Shown: positions 45,747 to 54,621 of the stretch, in pieces
Layout of the letters: every line of letters starts with the position of its first letter
Numbering within the stretch: the first letter of the stretch is position 1
NCBI RefSeq assembly: GCF_000720255.1
Contig: NZ_JOJE01000001.1
Coordinates: 372,001 to 436,000, forward strand
Direction: 5' to 3'
DNA length: 64,000 nucleotides
Source of the DNA: Streptomyces griseus subsp. griseus
GTDB taxonomy: Bacteria; Actinomycetota; Actinomycetes; Streptomycetales; Streptomycetaceae
Notes under the pieces: generated by a model
Seen by the model: the letters and a program-made list of their open reading frames with translations, nothing else
The model's database searches: none
Told to the model about the DNA's origin: nothing
Translations under genes and position numbers: made by a program

Positions 45747-47234
45747 ATGGCACGGATTGCGGTGATCGGCGCCGGGATGGGCGCGATGGCGGCCGCCGCC
45801 CGGCTGGCCGTCGCGGGCCACCGGGTGGCGGTGTACGAACGGACGGCGACGTACGGCGGTGCGGTGCGCCGTTTCGAGCGGGACGGTTTCTCCTTCGACA
45901 CCGGACCCGGACTGCTCTCGCTGCCCGCGGTCCACCGCGACCTGTTCGTGAAGACGGGCAAGGAGCCGCTGGAGGCGTGCGTCGAACTGGTCCAGGTCGA
46001 CCCGTCGTCGCACCACGTCTTCGCGGACGGCACACGCGTGTCCCTGCCGAACGCCTCCCGGGCGGGGGCCGTCTCCGCCCTCGACGAGGCGCTCGGGGCG
46101 GGCACCGGGCAGCGCTGGGGCGACTTCCTGGTCCGGGCCCGCGAGACCTGGGACCGCACCCGCAGACCGCTCCTCGAGGAGCCCCTGTGGCCGAACTGGT
46201 CGGTCCTCGCCGAGCGCGAGCCGTACCCGTCGGTCCCGCACAAGAGGCTGCTGCGCACCCGTCGCGCCGGGACCCTCGCCGAGGTCGGCGCCTGGGAACT
46301 GCGCGATCCTCGGCTCACCGCCCTGCTGGAGAGCCACGCGCTCGCGTACGGCCTGGACCCGCGCGTCACCCCGGCGAGCGCGGCCGTGCTGCCGTACATG
46401 GAGCACGCCTTCGGCGTCTGGTACGTCCGCGGGGGCGTCCGGGAGCTGGCGCGCGCGGTGTACGAGCGGTGTGTGGCCCGCAGGGTGGAGTTCGTCTTCG
46501 GCGCCGAGGTCGCGCGGGTCCTGGAGAAGGACGGCCGGGCGGCGGGTGTTGAACTCGCCGACGGCACCGTGGCGGAGGCGGACTTCGTGGTCACGGGTGT
46601 CGCCCCCGGCGCGGTGTCCACGGGCACGGCCGCCCCGGGAGCCGGCGAGGTCCCGCCGCAGCGCGGGCTGCCGAGCCGTCTGACGGTCCTGCTGGCCCTG
46701 CGCGGCGGACGTCCGGAGGGCGCGGCCCATCGGACGGTGGTGCACGCGGCGGACCGGGAGGGCGAGCTGGAGAGCCTGTTCGGTGAGCACCCCGGCCTGC
46801 CCGGGCACCCTACGGTCACGGTCCTACGGCCCGACGACACGGGGTCGGTCCCGGGCCCCGGCCACGAGGCGATCGCCCTCACCGCTCCCGTGCCCGCACA
46901 GTCCGGGCAGGGCTACGACGAGCAGGCCGAACGGATGATCACCACCGCCGAACGCGCCATACCCGATCTCCGCGCGCGCCTCCTCTGGCACGAGGTCCGC
47001 ACCCCGGACGACATCGCGGAGGCCACCGGGGCGGAGGGCGGCGCGGTCCCGGCGCCCGCGCTGGCCGCGGCGGACGGCCGCCTGCTGCACCCGTCCAACA
47101 GCACCGGCGTGCCGAACCTGTTCGCCGTCGGCGGCTGGTCGCACCCCGGCGGAGGCCTTCCGCACGCGGGCATGTCGGGCGCGCTGGTGGCGGGGCTGAT
47201 CGTGGAGGGGCCGGAGTTCAGGGGCTCTCAGTGA
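45747..47234 (+). CDS. CrtI-like FAD/NAD(P) amine or phytoene oxidoreductase
   Basis: 495 aa from ATG 45747. The dinucleotide motif is AVIGAGMGAMAAAARLA with the following ERTATYGGAVRRFERDGFSFDTGPGLL, as in phytoene desaturases. The C-terminal FAD segment is NLFAVGGWSHPGGGLPHAGMSGALVAGLI. No carotenoid genes are nearby, so a role outside carotenoid formation is likely and the substrate is unknown. Confidence 0.87.
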   Translation: MARIAVIGAGMGAMAAAARLAVAGHRVAVYERTATYGGAVRRFERDGFSFDTGPGLLSLPAVHRDLFVKTGKEPLEACVELVQVDPSSHHVFADGTRVSLPNASRAGAVSALDEALGAGTGQRWGDFLVRARETWDRTRRPLLEEPLWPNWSVLAEREPYPSVPHKRLLRTRRAGTLAEVGAWELRDPRLTALLESHALAYGLDPRVTPASAAVLPYMEHAFGVWYVRGGVRELARAVYERCVARRVEFVFGAEVARVLEKDGRAAGVELADGTVAEADFVVTGVAPGAVSTGTAAPGAGEVPPQRGLPSRLTVLLALRGGRPEGAAHRTVVHAADREGELESLFGEHPGLPGHPTVTVLRPDDTGSVPGPGHEAIALTAPVPAQSGQGYDEQAERMITTAERAIPDLRARLLWHEVRTPDDIAEATGAEGGAVPAPALAAADGRLLHPSNSTGVPNLFAVGGWSHPGGGLPHAGMSGALVAGLIVEGPEFRGSQ

Positions 47235-47285
47235 CACCCCGGTAGCGGACTGCGGCCCGCACCGCGCCCCGCGCCGCCGACGCCT

Positions 47286-48260
47286 TCAGAACCGATACTG
47301 CTCGCCGAACCCGTGCCCCTGCTGCTGCCCGTCGCCCTGGTACGGGTACTGCTCCGGCGGGAGCTCGCCGCCGAGCGGGTCGTCGGTGTTGCGCTGCTGC
47401 GGAACCCAGACACCGCCGGGCGGGGTCTCGCCGTAGCCGCCGGTGGCGTACTGGTCCTGCCCGTAGCCCTGTTGGTCGTACTGCTGGCCGCCGTAGCCGG
47501 GGTCGTACGAGCCGCTGTAGGACTGGCCGCCGATGTACGGGTCGGAGTAGGCGGCGTACTGCTGCTGGCCGTTGGTGTCGTAGCCGTACTGCTGGCCGTA
47601 GTTTGAGTAGCCGTCGTAGGAATAGCTCTGGTCGGCCGTCGCGTACTGGTCCTGGGGCTGCGCGGCGGTGGCGAAGGAGGAGTCCGTGCCGTAGGCGGCG
47701 GAGTCGCTGTAGACGCCGTAGGAACCGGTGTCGTCGGGGATGGGCTGCGGCTCGTAGACGGCGGTCGTCTCGGCGGCCGCGGGCGCGGCCGCACGGGCGG
47801 GGGTGAAGACGTTGTCCTGGTCGTAGTCGTCGTCGTAGGAGGCCTTGTCCTGGCCGTAGGGCGCGTTGTCGCCGCCGTAGGCGCCCTCGGCGTCGGACCC
47901 GTAGGAGGAGTCGTAGCCCGGGTCGCCCGCCTCCAGGCCGGAGACCTCGAGGGTCGGCTCCTGGCGCTCCGCCTTGCCGCGGCGGCGCTTGGTGCCCTCG
48001 GCGCCGGGGCGGCTGACGGCCCAGCCGGCCGCGAAGCCGCGCCGGAACGACAGCGTGACGTAGGTCTGGCCGACCGCGAAGGCGGCCGCGCCCACGCCGA
48101 TGACGACGACGGACGGGATCAGCGCACCGAGCACGACGCCGACGAAGCCGACGAAGGCGAGCAGCCGCCAGCGAAGCCGTGCCTTGTACTGCAGCAGGAC
48201 CTCACCGAGCAGCCACAGTGCGACGATGCCGAACGCGATGTAGAGGACCGTCCAGCCCAT
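47286..48260 (-). CDS. Membrane protein with a Tyr/Gln/Gly-rich low-complexity tail
   Basis: 324 aa. Two or three transmembrane segments lie in the first 70 residues (VLYIAFGIVALWLLGEVLL, LLAFVGFVGVVLGALIPSVVVIG), then a basic stretch GTKRRRGKAERQ. Residues about 110-324 are disordered-looking and rich in Tyr, Gln, Gly, Ser and Asp, with many YGQ, SYSG, GQQY units. The composition resembles eukaryotic prion-like domains. No family is recognised beyond similar Streptomyces membrane proteins. It lies 56 bp after metF on the same strand. Confidence 0.82.
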   Translation of the reverse strand: MGWTVLYIAFGIVALWLLGEVLLQYKARLRWRLLAFVGFVGVVLGALIPSVVVIGVGAAAFAVGQTYVTLSFRRGFAAGWAVSRPGAEGTKRRRGKAERQEPTLEVSGLEAGDPGYDSSYGSDAEGAYGGDNAPYGQDKASYDDDYDQDNVFTPARAAAPAAAETTAVYEPQPIPDDTGSYGVYSDSAAYGTDSSFATAAQPQDQYATADQSYSYDGYSNYGQQYGYDTNGQQQYAAYSDPYIGGQSYSGSYDPGYGGQQYDQQGYGQDQYATGGYGETPPGGVWVPQQRNTDDPLGGELPPEQYPYQGDGQQQGHGFGEQYRF

Positions 48261-48316
48261 GTACGCCCCTCTCAGAGTGGCCGCTACGCAGTGTGTCGTA
48301 TGTCGGTGCGACCGGT

Positions 48317-49240
48317 CTAGGCCTGCGGCGGGTGGTGCAGACCCAGGTTTTCGTGGATTTCCAGCGTCGCCGTGGAGTTGTTGAGCGTGATGAAGTGCAG
48401 TCCGGGCACTCCCTCGGCCAGCAGCCGAGCGCAGAACTCCGTGGCGAATTCGATGCCAATGGAGCGTACAGCGGACGGATCGTCTTTTGCTGTGAGGATC
48501 CGCTCTTTCAGCGCCGCCGGGAAGGCGGCGTTGGTGAGCGACGGCACCCGCTGGAGCGTCTTCACGCTGGCGATCGGCATGACCTCGGGAATGATCGGGG
48601 TGTCACAGCCGGCCGCCGCGACCCGGTCCCGCAGGCGGAGGTAGTCCTCGGGCTGGAAAAACATCTGAGTGATGGCGTAGTCCGCGCCCGCGCGGCACTT
48701 GTCGACGAAGTGCCGGACGTCGGCGTCCCACTCGGTGGAGCGCGGATGCATCGCCGGGAAGGCCGCCACGCCCACGCAGAAGTCGCCGGACGCCTTGATC
48801 AGCTCGACGAGCTCGGCGGCGTACGCCAGGCCCTGCGGATGGGGCACCCACTCCCCCATCGGGTCCCCGGGCGGGTCGCCGCGCAGCGCCAGCATGTTGC
48901 GGATACCGGCGTCGGCGTACTGGCCGATGATGTTGCGCAGGTCGGCGACGGAGTGGTCGACGGCGGTGAGGTGGGCGATCGGCGTGAGGGTGGTGTCCGA
49001 GGCGATCGCCTCGGTCGCCTTGACCGTGCCCGCGCGGGTGGAGCCGCCCGCGCCGTAGGTCACGGAGACGAAGTCGGGCGCCACGGCCTCCACGCGGCGC
49101 AGCGCGTTCCACAGGTTCCGCTCGCCCTTCGGGGTCTTCGGGGCGTAGAACTCGAAGGAGAGCGTCGTTTTGCCGGTCGCGAGCATGTCACGAACGGTGC
49201 GCGCGTGGTCCGTCCTGGTGGATGCGGTTCCGAGGGCCAT
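48317..49240 (-). CDS. metF: 5,10-methylenetetrahydrofolate reductase
   Basis: 307 aa. TIM-barrel MetF with [16 protein letters not shown] (the catalytic Glu region), [25 protein letters not shown] and [15 protein letters not shown]. It makes 5-methyl-THF for methionine synthesis, using FAD and NAD(P)H. It lies in its own unit, with 120 bp to thiE; I see no SAM or B12 riboswitch upstream. Confidence 0.96.
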   Translation of the reverse strand: MALGTASTRTDHARTVRDMLATGKTTLSFEFYAPKTPKGERNLWNALRRVEAVAPDFVSVTYGAGGSTRAGTVKATEAIASDTTLTPIAHLTAVDHSVADLRNIIGQYADAGIRNMLALRGDPPGDPMGEWVPHPQGLAYAAELVELIKASGDFCVGVAAFPAMHPRSTEWDADVRHFVDKCRAGADYAITQMFFQPEDYLRLRDRVAAAGCDTPIIPEVMPIASVKTLQRVPSLTNAAFPAALKERILTAKDDPSAVRSIGIEFATEFCARLLAEGVPGLHFITLNNSTATLEIHENLGLHHPPQA

Positions 49241-49360
49241 ACCCGCAGGTTAGCCAGGGGGCGTCGGTCCCCCAACCGGACGGCGGAAATTTGGCCCGCT
49301 TTGTCAGCTTGTTGTCCGCTTGCTGTCCACCCCTCGGACAAAGAGCCGGGATCCACGGGC

Positions 49361-50008
49361 TCACACCTGTCGCAGCCGCTTGGCGAACTCGCTCGCCGCC
49401 GCCCCCGGATCGTCCGCCTCCGTGAGTGCGCGGACGACGACCACCCGCCGGGCGCCCGCCGCCAGCACCTCGTCGAGGTTGCCCAGGTCGATGCCGCCGA
49501 TGGCGAACCAGGGACGGGCGGTGCCCAGGGCGGCCGTGTGACGGACCAGGCCGAGCCCGGGGGCGGGGCGGCCGGGCTTGGTGGGGGTGGGCCAGCAGGG
49601 GCCGGTGCAGAAGTAGTCCACGCCTTCCTGGACAGCGGCCGCGGCGGCCTCGGACTCGGAGTGCGTGGAGCGGCCTATGAGCACGTCGTCGCCGAGGACG
49701 GCGCGGGCGGCGGGCACCGGCAGGTCGCCCTGCCCGAGGTGCAGCACGTCCGCGGCGCAGGCGTGCGCGACGTCGGCGCGGTCGTTGACGGCCAGCAGCT
49801 TGCCGTGCCGGGCGCACGCGTCGGCCAGGACCGTCAGGTGCTCCAGCTCCTCGGCGGCCTCCATGCCCTTGTCGCGAAGCTGCACGATGTCGACACCGCC
49901 GGCCAGGACCGCGTCCAGGAACTCCGGCAGGTCGCCCTGGCGCCTGCGGGCGTCCGTGCACAGATAGAGGCGGGCGTCGGCGAGCCGGGCGCGGGCGGTG
50001 TCGGGCAT
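49361..50008 (-). CDS. thiE: Thiamine-phosphate synthase
   Basis: 215 aa. Signature segments are [57 protein letters not shown] and [11 protein letters not shown]. It joins HMP-PP and the thiazole phosphate to thiamine phosphate. It is on the strand opposite to thiOSG and not behind the TPP riboswitch; it follows the Rv2175c-like gene by 72 bp. Confidence 0.96.
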   Translation of the reverse strand: MPDTARARLADARLYLCTDARRRQGDLPEFLDAVLAGGVDIVQLRDKGMEAAEELEHLTVLADACARHGKLLAVNDRADVAHACAADVLHLGQGDLPVPAARAVLGDDVLIGRSTHSESEAAAAAVQEGVDYFCTGPCWPTPTKPGRPAPGLGLVRHTAALGTARPWFAIGGIDLGNLDEVLAAGARRVVVVRALTEADDPGAAASEFAKRLRQV

Positions 50009-50080
50009 GCGGGTGTCCCCCCGTGGTGTGGCGTACGGGCCCGCGGGCCCGTACGCCGGGTGGTTGTGCGGATCAGCAGG

Positions 50081-50446
50081 TCAGACGGCGAGCGCCTGGG
50101 CGCGGCGCTTCACCTCCGTGCCGCGATTCTCGCTCAGGGCCTGCGCGGGGGTGCCGGGCAGGGTGGGGTCGGGAGTGAAGAGCCACTCCAGCATCTCTTC
50201 GTCCGTGAAGCCGTCGTCCCGCAGGAGCGTCAGGGTGCCGTGCAGGCCCTTGACGACCTTGTCCCCGTCGATGAAAGCGGCGGGGACGTGCAGCGCGCGG
50301 TTCTCGCCACGTCGTACGGCGATGAACTGGCCCTCCTTGACCAGCTGCCGCACACGTGTCACCTCGACGTCGAGCATTTCGGCGATGTCGGGCAGGGTGA
50401 GCCAGGCGGGGACGAGAGCATCGATCTTTGCGTCAATCTCGGTCAC
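50081..50446 (-). CDS. Rv2175c-family DNA-binding protein
   Basis: 121 aa. The winged HTH is LTLPDIAEMLDVEVTRVRQLVKEGQFIAVRRG and the C-terminal Rv2175c domain is TLLRDDGFTDEEMLEWLFTPDPTLPGTP. In M. tuberculosis, Rv2175c is a substrate of the kinase PknL encoded next to it; here a PknL-like kinase lies 4 kb away, so a kinase-substrate pair is plausible. The targets of DNA binding are unknown. Confidence 0.9.
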   Translation of the reverse strand: MTEIDAKIDALVPAWLTLPDIAEMLDVEVTRVRQLVKEGQFIAVRRGENRALHVPAAFIDGDKVVKGLHGTLTLLRDDGFTDEEMLEWLFTPDPTLPGTPAQALSENRGTEVKRRAQALAV

Positions 50447-50516
50447 GTCATCAAGACTGCCATCCCGGACTGACAGTGGGTAGCCGGGCAGGGCCCTCCG
50501 GGGGGCACGAGCCTCG

Positions 50517-51776
50517 TCAGGGCCTGTCCGACGGGCCCTGGGCCGTCGCGGCCTTCAGCGGGCGGGCCGGGTCCCGCAGCAGCTCGGGGTCCATCGGTGT
50601 GCCCGACTCGATCAGGCGTCTCCCCTGGGCCAGGTCCCTCGGGCGGCCCACCGCCAACAGGGCGACCAGGCGGCCCTCGCGCAGCCAGCAGACCGTCCAG
50701 GCCGGGCCGGAGGGGTCGCCGCGCCACAGGGTGGTGTCGGCGGACGGGTGGTGGCCGGCGTACTGCACGAAGCGGCCGAACTGCTCGGACCAGAAGTACG
50801 GGACCGGGTCGTAGACGGCCGGCGGCTCGCCGGTGGGGCCGCCGACGATGTTCGCGGCGACCGTGCGGGGGCCCTGGAGGGCGTTGTCCCAATGGTGGAC
50901 CAGCAGCCGCTCGCCGTAGCGCGCCGAGGGGAAGGAGGCGCAGTCCCCGACCGCGTACACGTCCGGTGCGGAGGCACGCAGCCGCTCGTCGGCCACGACC
51001 TCGCCGTGCCGGCCGAGCTCGATGCCGGAGCCGGCCAGCCAGGCCGTGGCCGGCCGGGCGCCGATGCCGACCACGACGGCTCCCGCGGGCAGCCGGGTGC
51101 CGTCGTCGAGCACCACCGCGCCGGGTTCGACGCGCTCCACGCGCGCGTGCGTGCGCAGCACCGTCCCGCTGGCGGTGTACCAGGCGGCCATCGGCGCGGC
51201 GACTTCCGGGGGCAGGGCGCCCGCGAGCGGCCGGTCCGCGGCCTCGACGACGGTCACCGCGCAGCCGGCCTCGCGGGCGGCGGTGGCGAACTCCGCGCCG
51301 ATCCAGCCCGCGCCGACGACCACGACGTCGTGCTGCCCGGCGAGCACGGGCCGCAGCCGTTCGGCGTCGTCCAGGGTGCGCAGCAGATGCACTCCGGGCA
51401 CCCCCTCGGCGCCCGGCAGCCGGATCGGTTCGGCGCCGCCGGCGAGGACCAGGACGTCGTACGGCACCGGTCCGATGGCGGTGTCCAGCTCGTGGTCACC
51501 GGGGCGTACGCCGAGCACCTCGCGCCCGAGGCGCAGCTCGATGCCGAGCCCTTCGAAGTCGACGTCGAAGGCGGACCCCTCGGCCTTGCCGAGCAGGACG
51601 GCCTTGGACAGCGGCGGCCGGTCGTACGGCTGGTGGGGCTCGGCGCCGATCAGTGTCACCGTGCCGGTGAAGCCCTGCTCCCGCAGGGCGACCGCGGTCT
51701 GCACCCCGGCCATGCCCGCGCCGACGACGACCACGCGCCGCTCCGCCCCGCCCCGTTCCCGCGTCTGCTCGCTCAC
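50517..51776 (-). CDS. FAD-dependent pyridine-nucleotide oxidoreductase
   Basis: 419 aa from GTG 51776; the frame is open to 51953 but conserved sequence starts at VVVVGAGMAGVQTAVALREQG (FAD). A second Rossmann motif VVVGAGWIGAEFATAAREAG binds NAD(P)H, and VYAVGDCASFP is the second FAD motif. It matches the BphA4/ferredoxin-reductase group. Its electron acceptor is unknown. It lies 43 bp after the small 120-aa gene. Confidence 0.9.
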   Translation of the reverse strand: MSEQTRERGGAERRVVVVGAGMAGVQTAVALREQGFTGTVTLIGAEPHQPYDRPPLSKAVLLGKAEGSAFDVDFEGLGIELRLGREVLGVRPGDHELDTAIGPVPYDVLVLAGGAEPIRLPGAEGVPGVHLLRTLDDAERLRPVLAGQHDVVVVGAGWIGAEFATAAREAGCAVTVVEAADRPLAGALPPEVAAPMAAWYTASGTVLRTHARVERVEPGAVVLDDGTRLPAGAVVVGIGARPATAWLAGSGIELGRHGEVVADERLRASAPDVYAVGDCASFPSARYGERLLVHHWDNALQGPRTVAANIVGGPTGEPPAVYDPVPYFWSEQFGRFVQYAGHHPSADTTLWRGDPSGPAWTVCWLREGRLVALLAVGRPRDLAQGRRLIESGTPMDPELLRDPARPLKAATAQGPSDRP

Positions 51777-51792
51777 CTGATCACCATAGACA

Positions 51793-51809
51793 ACTGACCA
51801 TCCGTCAGT
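51793..51809. promoter_or_regulatory. Inverted repeat upstream of the FAD reductase
   Basis: ACTGAC and GTCAGT with a 5-nt spacer, 17 bp before the start. The half-sites equal those at 41872-41885, but the spacing differs, so a different regulator may be involved. Confidence 0.35.
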
Positions 51810-51819
51810 CAGCCGCCGG

Positions 51820-52182
51820 TCAGAGGTCGCGTTCCGTGGCCGGTTCCGCGACCTGTTCCACCACGCTCGTGCCCCGGCCGGGCTGCGACTCCCACTCCCA
51901 GGCCTCCTCCAGGCGCACCCGGCCGTCGGGCAGCTCCACGACGGCCGACGCACAGTGCCCCGAGGACGTCGTCCCGTCGTGCTTCAGCTGCACGTACCGG
52001 AAGTCCAGCCGGTCACCTTCCCGCCTACCCACGAGATACCCGCGTACGACGTCTCCGCCCGCGTACTCGGCCCAGATCTCGCCGTCCTTCTCGTGGTACG
52101 TGAACCGGGTGCGGGTACCCACCTGACCTGGGGCCTGATCGGCGACGGGGGCGAGGACGAGACCGTCCAGCGAGCGGGGCAT
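51820..52182 (-). CDS. Conserved small protein of unknown function
   Basis: 120 aa. A beta-rich, single-domain protein with RTRFTYHEKDGEIWAEYAGG, GDRLDFRYVQLKHDG and RLEEAWEWESQPGRGTSVVEQ; it resembles the family often labelled N-acetylglutamate synthase in databases, a name not supported by any visible catalytic motif. No signal peptide or membrane segment. Function not known. Confidence 0.75.
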   Translation of the reverse strand: MPRSLDGLVLAPVADQAPGQVGTRTRFTYHEKDGEIWAEYAGGDVVRGYLVGRREGDRLDFRYVQLKHDGTTSSGHCASAVVELPDGRVRLEEAWEWESQPGRGTSVVEQVAEPATERDL

Positions 52183-52239
52183 GACGTGAGGCTCCCTACA
52201 AGTGCGCTGCTCCGGAGGCTAGGGTGGCCACCGTAAAGC

Positions 52240-52335
52240 ACTCGCGGGAGCCCGGACGCACCGGGCTGAGAGGGAGGCTGGCGGCCTCCGACCGTACGAA
52301 CCTGATCCGGGTCATGCCGGCGAAGGGAGGGGCTG
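52240..52335 (+). ncRNA. TPP riboswitch (THI element)
   Basis: The conserved CTGAGA (52266-52271) and ACCTGATCCGGGTCATGCCG-type segment (from 52300), ending in GCGAAGGGAGG, are all present in order. The 3' end covers GGGAGG, the ribosome site of thiO, so control is probably at translation initiation. Thiamine pyrophosphate should shut off thiOSG. Confidence 0.95.
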
Positions 52336-52342
52336 GACGCCC

Positions 52343-53512
52343 ATGTCGCGTACGTCCGACAGCTCAGACGTCCTGGTCGTCGGGGGCGGAATCATCGGTC
52401 TGGTCACCGCGTGGCGGGCCGCGCAGCGCGGTCTCGCCACGGCCGTCGTGGACCCCGAGCCGGGCGGTGGGGCCGCACAGGTGGCGGCCGGGATGCTGGC
52501 CGCGGTCACCGAACTGCACTACGGCGAGCAGACGCTGCTCGGCCTGAACCTGGAGTCGGCCCGCCGTTACCCCGACTTCGCGGCCGAGCTCACCGAACTC
52601 ACCGGGCATGACCTCGGCTACCGCCGCAACGGCACCCTCGCCGTCGCGCTGGACGCCGACGACCGCGCCCACCTGCGAGAACTGCACGCGCTGCAACGGC
52701 AGTCGGGTCTTGAGTCGGAGTGGTTGTCCGGGCGGGACTGCCGACGTCTGGAGCCGATGCTGGCGCCGGGGGTGCGCGGCGGGCTGCGGGTGGACGGCGA
52801 CCACCAGATCGACCCGCGGCGGCTCGCCGGGGCGCTGGTGGCCGCCTGCGAACGGGCGGGCGTGGTCTTCCACCGCACCTGGGCCGACCGGCTCACCGTC
52901 GCGGGGGGACGGGCGGCCGGCGTCGTCACGCGCGCGGGCGTCGCCCTGGGCGCGGGGCAGGTGGTCCTCGCGGCGGGCAGCCTCAGCGGTCGGCTCGCGG
53001 GGGTCCCGGACGATGTCCTGCCGCCGGTACGGCCCGTGAAGGGGCAGGTGCTGCGGCTGACCGTGCCGAAGCGGTACACGCCGTTCCTGAGCCGGACCGT
53101 GCGCGCGATGGTGCGCGGCAGCCATGTCTACCTGGTGCCGCGCGAGAACGGCGAGCTGGTCGTCGGTGCCACGAGCGAGGAGCTCGGGTGGGACACGACC
53201 GTGACCGCGGGCGGGGTGTACGAACTGCTGCGCGACGCCCACGAGCTGGTGCCGGGCATCACCGAGCTGCCGTTGACGGAGACGCGCGCGGGGCTGCGTC
53301 CCGGCTCGCCCGACAACGCGCCGCTGCTCGGTCCGACCGACCTGCCGGGACTGCTGCTGGCCACCGGTCACTACCGCAACGGCGTGCTGCTCACGCCGGT
53401 CACCGGTGACGCCATGGCGCATGTCCTGGCCACCGGTGAACTTCCCGACGAGGCCCGTCCCTTCACCGCCCGCCGCTTCGGCGCCGCCGCACTCACGGAG
53501 CAGCCCGCATGA
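52343..53512 (+). CDS. thiO: Glycine oxidase ThiO
   Basis: 389 aa. FAD motif VLVVGGGIIGLVTAWRAAQRG, the substrate-domain HQIDPRRLAGAL and the C-terminal ETRAGLRPGSPDNAPLLG and GHYRNGVLLTPVT are typical. It oxidises glycine to iminoglycine for the thiazole ring of thiamine. It follows the TPP riboswitch and overlaps thiS (ATGA, 53509-53512). Confidence 0.96.
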   Translation: MSRTSDSSDVLVVGGGIIGLVTAWRAAQRGLATAVVDPEPGGGAAQVAAGMLAAVTELHYGEQTLLGLNLESARRYPDFAAELTELTGHDLGYRRNGTLAVALDADDRAHLRELHALQRQSGLESEWLSGRDCRRLEPMLAPGVRGGLRVDGDHQIDPRRLAGALVAACERAGVVFHRTWADRLTVAGGRAAGVVTRAGVALGAGQVVLAAGSLSGRLAGVPDDVLPPVRPVKGQVLRLTVPKRYTPFLSRTVRAMVRGSHVYLVPRENGELVVGATSEELGWDTTVTAGGVYELLRDAHELVPGITELPLTETRAGLRPGSPDNAPLLGPTDLPGLLLATGHYRNGVLLTPVTGDAMAHVLATGELPDEARPFTARRFGAAALTEQPA

Positions 53513-53721
53513 GCGACCCGGTCATCATCTCGGTCAACGGCGAACGTCGCGAGGTCACCCGGGGCACCGCCCTCGACACGCTCGTGCGCTCCCTCACCGC
53601 GGCGCCCTCCGGGGTCGCGGCCGCGCTCAACGAAACCGTCGTACCGCGCGCGCAGTGGCCGTCCACGCCCCTCTCCGAGGGAGACCGCGTCGAAGTCCTC
53701 ACCGCCGTCCAAGGAGGCTGA
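53509..53721 (+). CDS. thiS: Sulfur carrier ThiS
   Basis: 70 aa, ubiquitin-like, ending in QGG so that the terminal glycine can be adenylated and thiocarboxylated. The start overlaps the thiO stop, and thiG begins 4 bp downstream. Confidence 0.95.
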   Translation: MSDPVIISVNGERREVTRGTALDTLVRSLTAAPSGVAAALNETVVPRAQWPSTPLSEGDRVEVLTAVQGG

Positions 53722-54519
<798 letters not shown>

Positions 54520-54608
54520 CCCGCGCCGTCACGCCCGATTTGCGTCACAGCTCGGCTGCAGTCGTGGTGCGATGTGGGTGGAGCGGTGGGGGTGTCAGTC
54601 GTGACTCG

Positions 54609-54614
54609 TAGACT
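54609..54614 (+). promoter_or_regulatory. Candidate -10 for leaderless kinase mRNA
   Basis: TAGACT fits TANNNT and lies seven bases before GTG 54622, so transcription would begin at the start codon. No ribosome site is seen there. The -35 region is weak. Confidence 0.35.
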
Positions 54615-54621
54615 CGCCTGC

